Positions 1 through 7,914 of a DNA stretch of 64,000 nucleotides are shown piece by piece. Both the position numbers and the translations under genes were made by a program. The notes beneath the pieces are model-generated. The model searched no databases and was not told the DNA's origin. It worked only from the letters and a program-made list of their open reading frames with translations. Position 1 is the first letter of the stretch, and every line of letters begins with the position of its first letter. Source of the stretch: Streptomyces pseudovenezuelae (GTDB taxonomy: Bacteria; Actinomycetota; Actinomycetes; Streptomycetales; Streptomycetaceae); contig NZ_JARXVH010000004.1 in the NCBI RefSeq assembly GCF_029892565.1, positions 62,001 through 126,000 of the forward strand, in the 5' to 3' direction.

Positions 1-918
1 GTCCTTCAGCGTCATGCCCGCCTTGCCGAGCACGGCCCGCGTGGCATCGATCGGCCCGTCGAGGTGGAAGTGCGGGTCGGCACCCACCAGAGCCTGTGCG
101 ACGATCCGCGCCCGGGGCTTCAGCTTCAGGGCGCGAGCCATCCGTTTCGACGCCCACATGATGGCCGCCGCTCCGTCGGAGATCTGCGACGAGTTGCCCG
201 CCGTGTGGATCGCCGTCGGCATCACCGGCTTGAGGCGGGCCAGCGCCTCCATGGACGTGTCGCGCAGCCCCTCGTCCTTGTCGACGAGCCGCCACATGCC
301 CTGACCGGCCTGCTGCTCCTCCTCCGTGGTCGGCACCTGGACGGCGAACGTCTCGCGCTTGAAGCGTTCCTCGGACCAGGCGTTGGCCGCCCGCTCCTGC
401 GAGATGAGGCCGAGCGAGTCGACGTTCTCCCTGGTCAACCCACGGTGGCGGGCGATGCGTTCGGCGGCCTCGAACTGGTTGGGCAGGTCGACGTTCCACT
501 CGTCGGGGAACGGCTTGCCCGGGCCGTGCTTGGAGCCCGAGCCCAGCGGGACACGGGACATCGCCTCGATACCGCAGCTGATGCCGACGTCGATGACGCC
601 GGCCGCGATCATGTTGGCGGTCATGTGCGAGGCCTGCTGCGAGGAGCCGCACTGACAGTCGACGGTCGTCGCCGCCGTCTCGTACGGCAGGCCCACGGTC
701 AGCCAGGCCGTGCGCGCGGGGTTCATGGACTGTTCGCCGGCGTGGGTGACGGTGCCGCCGACGATCTGCTCGACCGCGTCGGCGGGAATGCCGGTGCGGC
801 CCAGGAGTTCGCGGTAGGTCTCGCCAAGAAGGTAGGCGGGGTGCAGATTGGCTAGCGCGCCGCCGCGCTTGCCGATGGGAGTGCGTACGGCTTCGACGAT
901 CACGGGTTCCGCGGCCAT
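1..918 (-). CDS. Thiolase family acetyl-CoA acetyltransferase (steroid 3-ketoacyl-CoA thiolase-like), 3' end outside window
   Basis: The first 306 codons are in the window; the C-terminus lies off the left edge. The protein opens MAAEPVIVEAVRTPIGKRGG, the classic thiolase start, and has DCQCGSSQQA with Cys90 as the likely acyl-accepting nucleophile. EAMSRVPLG and TAGNSSQISDGAAA are further thiolase landmarks. Thiolases cleave 3-ketoacyl-CoA with CoA in the last step of beta-oxidation. The divergent neighbour is a CYP125-type P450 and KstR-like sites lie between them, so a FadA5/FadA6-like role in steroid side-chain or ring degradation is inferred. The ATG at 918 has a weak upstream purine stretch (GAGAGGAT). 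The catalytic His and second Cys are not in the window. Confidence 0.9.
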   Translation of the reverse strand, partial: MAAEPVIVEAVRTPIGKRGGALANLHPAYLLGETYRELLGRTGIPADAVEQIVGGTVTHAGEQSMNPARTAWLTVGLPYETAATTVDCQCGSSQQASHMTANMIAAGVIDVGISCGIEAMSRVPLGSGSKHGPGKPFPDEWNVDLPNQFEAAERIARHRGLTRENVDSLGLISQERAANAWSEERFKRETFAVQVPTTEEEQQAGQGMWRLVDKDEGLRDTSMEALARLKPVMPTAIHTAGNSSQISDGAAAIMWASKRMARALKLKPRARIVAQALVGADPHFHLDGPIDATRAVLGKAGMTLKD

Positions 919-985
919 GGGGGTGGATCCTCTCCATCCGGTACCCGCGCGGCGCGGGCGTCCCGGCCCACCCGCCACGCAGAAC

Positions 986-999
986 TAGTACGTGTTCTA
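986..999. promoter_or_regulatory. KstR-like operator, site 1
   Basis: TAGTACGTGTTCTA fits the mycobacterial KstR consensus TnnAACnnGTTnnA with one mismatch. It is the core of a longer dyad: the 8-nt arms AGAACTAG (981-988) and CTAGTTCT (997-1004) are perfect inverted repeats. It sits 68 bp upstream of the thiolase start, between divergent steroid-type genes. KstR is the TetR repressor of cholesterol catabolism; its presence in this organism is inferred. Confidence 0.65.
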
Positions 1000-1083
1000 G
1001 TTCTTTGTGCAGTCTGCTGACAGTCCGTCCCCAACCGCAAGGGGCGTGCAGGTAATTAGGGCTGCCATACCCCTTGCCTCTTG

Positions 1084-1097
1084 TAGAACCCGTTACT
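1084..1097. promoter_or_regulatory. KstR-like operator, site 2
   Basis: TAGAACCCGTTACT keeps the perfect AAC-N2-GTT core of the KstR motif and differs only at the last base. It lies 50 bp upstream of the P450 start codon, placed to control that gene. Confidence 0.5.
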
Positions 1098-1147
1098 ACC
1101 TTCACGGCAATTCCTGATGGACCGTCAGAACTCAGCTGGAGACACCC

Positions 1148-2383
1148 ATGCCCTGTCCAGCTCTCCCCGACGGGTTCGACCTCACCGACCCCGACGTGCT
1201 GCACCACCGCGTTCCCCTACCGGAGTTCGCCGAACTGCGCCGGGTCGAACCGGTCTGCTGGATCCCCCAGCGGGCCAACATCGCCGGCTTCCAGGACGAG
1301 GGCTACTGGGCCGTGACCCGGCACGCCGACGTCAAGTACGTGTCCACGCACCCGGAGTTGTTCTCCTCGACCACCAACACGGCGATCATCCGCTTCCACG
1401 AGCACATGGAGCGCGACGCGATCGACGCCCAGCGCCTGATCCTGCTCAACATGGACCCGCCGGAACACACCCGGGTCCGCCAGATCGTGCAGCGCATCTT
1501 CACCCCGCGGGCCATCCGCGCCCTGGAGGACCGCCTGCGCGACCGCGCCCACTCGATCGCACAGAACGCCCGCACCCACCCCGGCCCCTTCGACTTCGTC
1601 ACCGAGGTCGCCTGCGAACTGCCCCTCCAGGCCATCGCCGAACTCATCGGCATCCCGCAGGACGACCGCACCAAGATCTTCGACTGGTCCAACAAGATGA
1701 TCTCGTACGACGATCCCGAGTACGCGATCACCGAGGAGGTCGGCGCCGAGTCGGCCACCGAACTCATCGCCTACGCGATGAACATGGCCGCCGACCGCAA
1801 GCAGTGCCCGGCCAAGGACATCGTCACCACGCTGGTGGCCGCGGAGGACGAAGGGAACCTGAACTCCGACGAGTTCGGCTTCTTCGTCCTGATGCTGGCG
1901 GTGGCCGGCAACGAGACGACCCGCAACGCGATCACCCACGGGATGCACGCCTTCCTCACCCATCCCGAGGAGTGGGAGCGCTACAAGCGGGACCGCCCGG
2001 CGACGGCGGCCGAGGAGATCGTCCGCTGGGCCACCCCGGTCAACGCCTTCCAGCGCACCGCGACCCAGGACACCGAACTCGGCGGCAAACTGATCAAGAA
2101 GGGCGACCGGGTCGGCGTCTTCTACGCCTCGGCCAACCACGACCCCGAGGTCTTCACCGACCCCGACTCCTTCGACATCACCCGCGACCCCAACCCCCAC
2201 CTCGGCTTCGGCGGCGGAGGCCCGCACTACTGCCTCGGCAAGTCGCTGGCCATCCTGGAGATCGACCTCATCTTCAACGCGATCGCCGACGCCCTCCCGG
2301 ACCTCACCCTGGCGGGCGACCCCAGCCGGCTGCGCTCCGCGTGGATCAACGGCGTGAAGCACCTCCAGGTCCGCACCGTCTGA
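1148..2383 (+). CDS. cyp125: Cytochrome P450, CYP125 family (steroid C26/C27 monooxygenase-like)
   Basis: A 411-aa soluble bacterial P450. The I-helix motif AGNETT is at 253-258, the ExxR motif EIVR at 290-293, and the haem-binding loop FGGGGPHYCLG has Cys362 as axial ligand. The overall pattern (WIPQRANIAGFQDEGYWAVT near the N-terminus, NMDPPEHTRVR at 101-110) is that of CYP125, which oxidises the terminal methyl of the cholesterol side chain using ferredoxin-delivered electrons. No ferredoxin or reductase is visible nearby. The ATG at 1148 follows CTGGAGACACCC, a usable ribosome site. The gene is divergent from the thiolase with KstR-like sites between. The family call is firm; the natural substrate is inferred. 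Confidence 0.92.
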   Translation: MPCPALPDGFDLTDPDVLHHRVPLPEFAELRRVEPVCWIPQRANIAGFQDEGYWAVTRHADVKYVSTHPELFSSTTNTAIIRFHEHMERDAIDAQRLILLNMDPPEHTRVRQIVQRIFTPRAIRALEDRLRDRAHSIAQNARTHPGPFDFVTEVACELPLQAIAELIGIPQDDRTKIFDWSNKMISYDDPEYAITEEVGAESATELIAYAMNMAADRKQCPAKDIVTTLVAAEDEGNLNSDEFGFFVLMLAVAGNETTRNAITHGMHAFLTHPEEWERYKRDRPATAAEEIVRWATPVNAFQRTATQDTELGGKLIKKGDRVGVFYASANHDPEVFTDPDSFDITRDPNPHLGFGGGGPHYCLGKSLAILEIDLIFNAIADALPDLTLAGDPSRLRSAWINGVKHLQVRTV

Positions 2384-2400
2384 CCTGGCCCGACACACTC

Positions 2401-2431
2401 GGGCCGGCGGCCTTCCCGGCGCCGTCGGCCC
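2401..2431. terminator. Hairpin between convergent genes
   Basis: GGGCCGGCGGC (2401-2411) pairs with GCCGTCGGCCC (2421-2431), 11 bp with one mismatch and a 9-nt loop. It lies between the P450 stop and the end of the convergent GT87-PAP2 gene, so it may serve both. There is no strong T-tract. Confidence 0.6.
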
Positions 2432-2465
2432 GTCTCGCGTGCTCGGGTCCCACGTACCCCGGATC

Positions 2466-4520
2466 TCACGTGCTCGGAGCCGGCTCCTTCGCGGGCTCTC
2501 GCCGCTCGTCGGCCTTCTCGGCCGCCTTCCGCGTGAATTCGGCCCGCGGTCCCTGGAGCAGGTACGACAGCCCGAACCCGGCGCCGACGACCGCCGCGCC
2601 GCCGACCGCGTCCAGCACCCAGTGGTTGCCGGTCGCGACGATCGCCGAGACGGTGAAGAACGGGTGCAGCAGGCCCAGCGCCTTCATCCACCACTTCGGC
2701 GCGATGATCGCGATGACGACACCGCACCACAGCGCCCAGCCGAAGTGCAGGGACGGCATCGCCGCGTACTGGTTGGTGAGGGCCGTCAGCGTGCCGTAGT
2801 CCGGCTTGGAGAAGTCCTGGACGCCGTGCACGGTGTCGATGACGCCGAGGCCGGGCAGCAGCCGCGGCGGGGCCAGCGGGTAGAGCCAGAAGCCGACCAG
2901 GGCGAGCAGGGTCGCGAAGCCCAGGGACGTACGGGCCCAGCGGTAGTCGACCGGGCGGCGCACATACAGGACGGCCATGACGCTCAGCGGGACGACGAAG
3001 TGGAAGGACTCGTAGTAGAAGTCGAAGAAGTTCCGCAGGAAGTCGACCTTCACCACCGCGTGGTTGACCCAGTGCTCGATGTCGATGTGCAGGAAGCGCT
3101 CGATGTCGAGGATCTGGTGCCCGTGCTCCTCCGCCCGCACCCGGCCCGCCGAGTTGGAGCCGCCGGTCGCCGCGAGGCGGACCTTCTGGTAGGCGGCGTA
3201 GGTGACGCGGATGAGGAGCAGTTCCAGCAGGAGGTTCGGGCGGGTGAGGACCCGGCGCAGGAACGGCAGCAGCGGTACGTGCTTGAGGCGGGCCGGCACG
3301 GGGGCGGCGTACTCGGTCGGGATCGGTGAGCGGTAGTACGGCGAGGTGCGGGACAGGAACGGGATGACGGTGGCCGCGGCGAGGGCGGCGAGCAGGACGA
3401 CGTTGTCACGCAGGGCGTACATCGCCGACATGTTCGGCAGCATCATCTTGGCCGGCAGCGTCATCACCAGGACGACGGCGACCGGCCACACGTACCGGTC
3501 GGAGGCGCGCTTGCCGACCCGCCCGACGACCGCGAGCAGCACCCACAGCAGCTGGTGCTGCCAGGTGGTCGGGGACACGGCGATGGCCGCGCAGCCGGTG
3601 ACGGCGACCGCGAGGAGCAGCTGTCCGTCGCGCGCGTAGTGCACGGCGCGGCGCACCCCGAGGACGGCGACGGCGGCGCCGAGCGTCAGGAAGAGCGCGA
3701 TCTCCAGCGGCCCGGACAGGCCCAGGCGCAGCAGGGCGCCGTGCAGGGACTGGTTGGCGAGGTCGTCGGCGGGCCCGCCGAGGCCGGTGCCCGCCATGTG
3801 GTGCACCCAGTAGGTGTACGAGTCGTGCGCCATCGCGGCCCAGGCGATCGCCGTACACGCGACGAAGGTGACCCCCGCGGAGACGGCGGCGCGGCGGCGG
3901 CCGGTGAACCACAGGAGCGGCGCGAAGAGCAGCACGGTCGGCTGGAGGGCGGCGGCGATGCCGATCAGCAGGCCGCCGGTCCGCTCGCCGCGTACGGCGA
4001 AGCAGCCGAGCAGCACGAGCAGGACCGGGATGATGCTGGTCTGGCCGAGCCAGAGCGTGTTGCGCACCGGCAGCGACAGCATGAGCAGGCTGATCGCGAC
4101 GGGCGCGGCCAGCAGCGAGCTGCGGCGGGTGACGGGCTTGGGCAGGGCGCGGGCGGCGATCAGGCCGAGGGCGACCACCAGGAGCAGGGTGCCGAAGGTC
4201 CAGCCCCAGCCGAGGGCCTGTTCGGCGGCCTTGGTCAGGGGCTTGAGGACGAGTCCACCGAAGGGGGTACCGGTGAAGCGCGTCGAGTCGTACAGCGACC
4301 CGTTCACGTGCAGGACACCGTTGGGACCGACCCAGGTCTCCAGATCCGTCAGCCGATCGCCCTCGGGAGTGCTCAGGACGACGACCACCTGGCGGACCGC
4401 CAGGACCGCGGCGACCAGCCACAGACCCAGGCGTGCCGCCCGCAGTCGCCCTCTGACGGCTCCGGCGGTCGTCGCCCGGAAGGCATCCGCCGGTCGCCCG
4501 CTGTGCTCCACGTTCGCCAC
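2466..4520 (-). CDS. Bifunctional GT87 glycosyltransferase / PAP2-family phosphatase membrane protein
   Basis: A 684-aa multi-spanning membrane fusion. The N-terminal ~430 residues resemble the GT87/DUF2029 family, polyprenyl-phosphate-sugar-dependent glycosyltransferases of actinobacterial envelopes. The C-terminal ~220 residues are a PAP2_3/inositol-phosphotransferase-like domain with MPSLHFGWAL (His592) and TGNHWVLDAVGG (His633, Asp637), the usual PSxH and HxxxD catalytic pair. It probably makes or remodels a glycosylated envelope lipid; the acceptor is unknown. The same frame is open to 4814, but that would overlap the divergent transporter; GTG at 4520 has GGGAGG 10 nt and GAGG 4 nt upstream and starts just before the first membrane segment. 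Confidence 0.85.
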   Translation of the reverse strand: MANVEHSGRPADAFRATTAGAVRGRLRAARLGLWLVAAVLAVRQVVVVLSTPEGDRLTDLETWVGPNGVLHVNGSLYDSTRFTGTPFGGLVLKPLTKAAEQALGWGWTFGTLLLVVALGLIAARALPKPVTRRSSLLAAPVAISLLMLSLPVRNTLWLGQTSIIPVLLVLLGCFAVRGERTGGLLIGIAAALQPTVLLFAPLLWFTGRRRAAVSAGVTFVACTAIAWAAMAHDSYTYWVHHMAGTGLGGPADDLANQSLHGALLRLGLSGPLEIALFLTLGAAVAVLGVRRAVHYARDGQLLLAVAVTGCAAIAVSPTTWQHQLLWVLLAVVGRVGKRASDRYVWPVAVVLVMTLPAKMMLPNMSAMYALRDNVVLLAALAAATVIPFLSRTSPYYRSPIPTEYAAPVPARLKHVPLLPFLRRVLTRPNLLLELLLIRVTYAAYQKVRLAATGGSNSAGRVRAEEHGHQILDIERFLHIDIEHWVNHAVVKVDFLRNFFDFYYESFHFVVPLSVMAVLYVRRPVDYRWARTSLGFATLLALVGFWLYPLAPPRLLPGLGVIDTVHGVQDFSKPDYGTLTALTNQYAAMPSLHFGWALWCGVVIAIIAPKWWMKALGLLHPFFTVSAIVATGNHWVLDAVGGAAVVGAGFGLSYLLQGPRAEFTRKAAEKADERREPAKEPAPST

Positions 4521-4795
4521 GCCTCGTAGGCCTCCCGCCCCGTTTTCTGTGTACCCCCACAGAGAGACGCAGGCTACCCCGGCTTCACCTGTCGTCCGTT
4601 CTCCTTTTGTCTGGACGACGATAGTGCGCCGGAGGTTGGGTTGCCTGGGCGAGACGCGAGATGGATCACAGCGGAAGCCACCGGGAACCGCTCCGGAACG
4701 CCCGGACGGGCCTGCGTACACCGCGTTTGAGTACCCTGCGCGACCCCGTGCACACGCCAGGTAGGTGCCCGAAGTGCCCCTATCGTCGATTTGAT

Positions 4796-6184
4796 ATGTC
4801 CCTCCTGGAAACAAACTCCGTTCCCCCGTCCCCGTCCCCCGCCCACTCCCCGACCGCCACCCGCGCGTCGGACGTCACCGTCACCGATCCCGCGCTGGTC
4901 CGGCGGGCCGTGAAGGCCGCCGCGCTGGGCAACGCGATGGAGTGGTTCGACTTCGGCGTCTACAGCTACATCGCGGTGACGCTGGGCAAGGTCTTCTTCC
5001 CGTCCGGCAACCCCACCGCCCAGCTGCTGTCCACCTTCGGCGCCTTCGCCGCGGCCTTCCTGGTCCGCCCGCTCGGCGGCATGGTCTTCGGCCCGCTCGG
5101 CGACCGGATCGGCCGCCAGAAGGTCCTCGCGCTGACGATGATCATGATGGCCGCGGGCACGTTCGCGATCGGCCTGATTCCGTCGTACGGGTCGATCGGC
5201 GTCGGCGCCCCGCTGCTGCTCCTGGCCGCGCGGCTTGTCCAGGGCTTCTCGACGGGCGGTGAGTACGCGGGCGCGTCCACCTTCATCGCCGAGTACGCGC
5301 CGGACCGGCGGCGCGGGTTCCTGGGGAGCTGGCTTGAGTTCGGCACACTGGCCGGTTACATCGGCGGCGCGGGCCTGGTGACGGTGATGACGGCCCTGCT
5401 GTCCACGGACGACCTGACGTCCTGGGGCTGGCGGATCCCGTTCCTGATCGCGGGCCCGATGGGGATCATCGGCCTGTATCTGCGACTGCGCCTGGAGGAG
5501 ACCCCGGCCTTCGCCGCCGAGGTCGAGAAGGCCGAGGCGAACCGCCCGAAGGTGCCGCTGCGCGAGATGGTGACGGGCCAGTGGAAGGCGCTGCTGCTGT
5601 GCATGGGCCTGGTCCTGGTCTTCAACGTCACCGACTACATGCTGCTGTCGTACATGCCGAGCTACCTCACCAGCGAGCTCAAGTACGACGAGACGCACGG
5701 CCTGCTCGTGGTCCTGGGCGTGATGGCGCTGATGATGATCGTCCAGCCCTTCGCCGGCGCCCTGACGGACCGCATCGGCCGCCGCCCGGTGATCGCGGCG
5801 GGCTGCGCGGGCTTCCTGCTCCTGTCGGTCCCGGCCCTGCTCCTGATCCGCCAGGGCAGCCTGGTGGCGGTCGCGCTGGGCATGGCCGCCCTGGGCCTGC
5901 TCCTGGTCTGCTTCACGGCGGCGATGCCGTCCGCGCTGCCGGCTCTGTTCCCGACGAGGGTCCGCTACGGCTCCCTCTCCATCGGCTTCAACGTGTCGGT
6001 GTCGCTGTTCGGCGGCACGACCCCGCTGGTGGTCACGGCCCTGGTAGGCGCGACCGGCGACCTGATGATGCCCGCCTACTACATGATGGCGGCGGCCGTG
6101 ATCGGCGGCTTCGCCGTCTGGCGGATGACCGAGTCGGCGGGCCGACCGTTGCCGGGCTCGGCACCCTCGGTGGAACCGCGGTGA
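4796..6184 (+). CDS. MFS transporter, metabolite:H+ symporter (ProP-like)
   Basis: A 462-aa, 12-TM transporter. The N-terminal segment NAMEWFDFGVYSYIAVTLGK and the loop GDRIGRQKVLALTMIMM mark the MHS family, whose best known members are the ProP osmoprotectant symporters and dicarboxylate or shikimate carriers. Substrate cannot be assigned from sequence; proline/betaine is the common default. The ATG at 4796 is chosen because the upstream open frame has no membrane segment and low-quality coding; no strong Shine-Dalgarno is visible. A 275-bp divergent region separates it from the GT87-PAP2 gene; I see no clear operator there. Confidence 0.85.
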   Translation: MSLLETNSVPPSPSPAHSPTATRASDVTVTDPALVRRAVKAAALGNAMEWFDFGVYSYIAVTLGKVFFPSGNPTAQLLSTFGAFAAAFLVRPLGGMVFGPLGDRIGRQKVLALTMIMMAAGTFAIGLIPSYGSIGVGAPLLLLAARLVQGFSTGGEYAGASTFIAEYAPDRRRGFLGSWLEFGTLAGYIGGAGLVTVMTALLSTDDLTSWGWRIPFLIAGPMGIIGLYLRLRLEETPAFAAEVEKAEANRPKVPLREMVTGQWKALLLCMGLVLVFNVTDYMLLSYMPSYLTSELKYDETHGLLVVLGVMALMMIVQPFAGALTDRIGRRPVIAAGCAGFLLLSVPALLLIRQGSLVAVALGMAALGLLLVCFTAAMPSALPALFPTRVRYGSLSIGFNVSVSLFGGTTPLVVTALVGATGDLMMPAYYMMAAAVIGGFAVWRMTESAGRPLPGSAPSVEPR

Positions 6185-6253
6185 TGAAGCGCTGACGACG
6201 CACTGCCGACGCACTGACGGGGAACCCGTACAGGGCTATATTCGTTAGCGCAC

Positions 6254-6274
6254 CTAGTTAGAAACTCTAACTAG
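6254..6274. promoter_or_regulatory. Perfect palindrome upstream of the O-methyltransferase gene
   Basis: CTAGTTAG (6254-6261) and CTAACTAG (6267-6274) are perfect inverted repeats around AAACT. The site is 29 bp before the methyltransferase start codon, in AT-rich promoter-like DNA. Its size suits a MarR- or TetR-type dimer. No regulator gene is adjacent, so the cognate protein is unknown. Confidence 0.6.
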
Positions 6275-6302
6275 CCATACGTCATACGGGAGGCGCGGAC
6301 TC

Positions 6303-6974
6303 ATGAGCGAGTCGCAGGTCTGGGATGCCGTCGACGACTACTTCACCACCCACCTCGCCCCGGAGGACGACGCCCTGACGGCGGCCACCCGCGACAGCGA
6401 GGCCGCCGGGCTGCCGCACGCCGCGGTGACCGCGCCCCAGGGCAAGCTCCTGCAACTCCTCGCCCAGATCCACGGCGCCACCAGGATCCTGGAGATCGGC
6501 ACCCTGGGCGGCTACAGCACCATCTGGCTGTCCCGCGCGCTGCCCGCCGACGGCCGCCTGATCTCCCTGGAGTTCAGCGCGAAGCACGCCGAGGTCGCGA
6601 CCCGCAACATCGCGCGGGCCGGCCTCGACGGCCTCGTCGAGGTGCGGGTGGGCCCCGCCCTGGAGTCGCTGCCCAAGCTGGTCGACGAGAACCCGGCCCC
6701 CTTCGACCTGGTCTTCATCGACGCCGACAAGGGCAACAACCCGCACTACGTCGAGTGGGCGCTCAAGCTGACCCGCCCCGGCAGCCTGATCGTCGTCGAC
6801 AACGTCGTCCGGGACGGCCGGGTCACCGACACCGACAGCACCGCGGCGGACGTGGTGGGCACCCGCGCCGCCATCGAACTGATCGGCGCGCACCCGAAGT
6901 TGAGCGCCACGGCGATCCAGACGGTGGGCGCCAAGGGCTACGACGGCTTCGCGCTGGCGCGGGTGCTGGCGTAG
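6303..6974 (+). CDS. O-methyltransferase, class I SAM-dependent (family 3)
   Basis: A 223-aa protein of the catechol/caffeoyl-CoA-type methyltransferase family. SAM motif I is ILEIGTLGGYSTIWL; LVFIDADKGNNPHYVEWA carries the metal-binding Asp and Asp/Asn residues; VVDNVVRDG is the third metal-site segment. It transfers methyl from SAM to a hydroxyl, usually with Mg2+. The ATG at 6303 follows GGGAGGCGCGGACTC. It stands alone, behind the palindrome at 6254-6274, which suggests ligand-controlled expression. Confidence 0.92.
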   Translation: MSESQVWDAVDDYFTTHLAPEDDALTAATRDSEAAGLPHAAVTAPQGKLLQLLAQIHGATRILEIGTLGGYSTIWLSRALPADGRLISLEFSAKHAEVATRNIARAGLDGLVEVRVGPALESLPKLVDENPAPFDLVFIDADKGNNPHYVEWALKLTRPGSLIVVDNVVRDGRVTDTDSTAADVVGTRAAIELIGAHPKLSATAIQTVGAKGYDGFALARVLA

Positions 6975-7013
6975 CGCTCGGCGCCCACGTGAGCTTCACG
7001 GGCGGTGGACTTC

Positions 7014-7029
7014 AGGCCCTCGGGGGCCT
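7014..7029. terminator. Short GC-rich hairpin
   Basis: AGGCCC-TCGG-GGGCCT is a perfect 6-bp stem with a tetraloop. It lies just beyond the stop of the minus-strand FHA gene and follows the convergent methyltransferase gene, so it may stop transcripts from both sides. Confidence 0.45.
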
Positions 7030-7421
7030 CAACCCTCGTGATAGAAGCCGACGTTGACGCTGCGCGGGGCGGTGCGGTCCTGGACGACGATCTCGCCGCT
7101 GCCGCCCCGGGGCAGCGTCACGCTGCCGCCGTAGACCAGGGGCTGTGCGTACTCCCCCACGATCAGGCGGACTTCGGACGACGGGTCGGGCTGCGAACCG
7201 CGCAGCCAGGAGACCTGCCAGACGCCCTCGGGGCCGCACAGGAACTCCAGATGGACCCGTGAGACGAACAGCCAGTCGTCCGGCGTCACCAGCCGGCACA
7301 CGGACTTGTCCCGCCCCACCCGGAGCACGGCACCGGGTTCGCTCGGCGCATCGGCCATGAGCATGCCGGCCGTGGCCCCCTCTTCCGTCCCGGAGACGGT
7401 GGCCATGGTGAGTTCGAGCAC
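7029..7421 (-). CDS. Small FHA-domain protein
   Basis: A 130-aa protein that is essentially one forkhead-associated domain: VLRVGRDKSVCRLV followed by FVSRVHLEF gives the GR...S-R-x-H phosphothreonine-recognition pattern, then a run of predicted strands to the C-terminus. FHA domains bind pThr peptides, typically substrates of Ser/Thr kinases; no kinase is nearby. GTG at 7421 has AGGAGGAG at ideal spacing, better than the internal ATG at 7406. It is divergent from the DUF1992 gene and lies just beyond the CHAT/TPR operon on the same strand, but is separated from it by DUF1992, so a link is only possible. Confidence 0.75.
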   Translation of the reverse strand: MLELTMATVSGTEEGATAGMLMADAPSEPGAVLRVGRDKSVCRLVTPDDWLFVSRVHLEFLCGPEGVWQVSWLRGSQPDPSSEVRLIVGEYAQPLVYGGSVTLPRGGSGEIVVQDRTAPRSVNVGFYHEG

Positions 7422-7502
7422 GCGGCGCTCCTCCTGAAGTGTCCTTATGCAGCCGCCGCATGATAAATCGCCCGGCCATGTCGCGTCCGGCACAATGGAC
7501 TC

Positions 7503-7913
7503 ATGACCGAGCGAAAGCCTCCCGGCGTACCGTTCGATTCCTGGGTGGACAGGCAGATCCGCGACGCGGAGGCACGCGACGACTTCGCCAAGCTGCCGGG
7601 CGCCGGCAAGCCCCTGCCGAACGGCGCGGACACCTCGTACGACGAACTCTGGTGGATCAGACAGAAGTTGGCCCGCGAGGGCTACTCGGTCCTGCCACCC
7701 ACCCTGGCCCTGCGCAAGGAGGCCGAGGACGCGCTCACGGCGGCGTACTCGGCCCCTTCGGAACGGATCGCCCGCAAGATCATCACCGAAGTCAACGCCA
7801 GGATCCGCGAGATGATGTTCAAGCCGCCGCCCGGCCCTCCCCTGGGCATGAAGCCCTATGACGTCGAGGACGTCGTCCGTGAGTGGCGGGAGCGGCGGCC
7901 GGCCGAGGGGTAG
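7503..7913 (+). CDS. DUF1992 domain protein
   Basis: A 136-aa conserved soluble protein. FDSWVDRQIRDAEARDDFAK and LPGAGKPL are the DUF1992 signature, shared with eukaryotic DNAJC28; function is unknown. There is no Shine-Dalgarno before the ATG; CACAAT lies 6 nt upstream, so it may be leaderless. Its stop (7911-7913) is one base from the stop of the convergent TPR gene. Confidence 0.88.
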   Translation: MTERKPPGVPFDSWVDRQIRDAEARDDFAKLPGAGKPLPNGADTSYDELWWIRQKLAREGYSVLPPTLALRKEAEDALTAAYSAPSERIARKIITEVNARIREMMFKPPPGPPLGMKPYDVEDVVREWRERRPAEG

Positions 7914-7914
7914 T

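Noticed and set aside
4521..4814. N-terminal extension of the GT87-PAP2 gene to 4814
   Set aside because: It would overlap the divergent transporter start and adds residues without membrane segments; GTG 4520 has a ribosome site.
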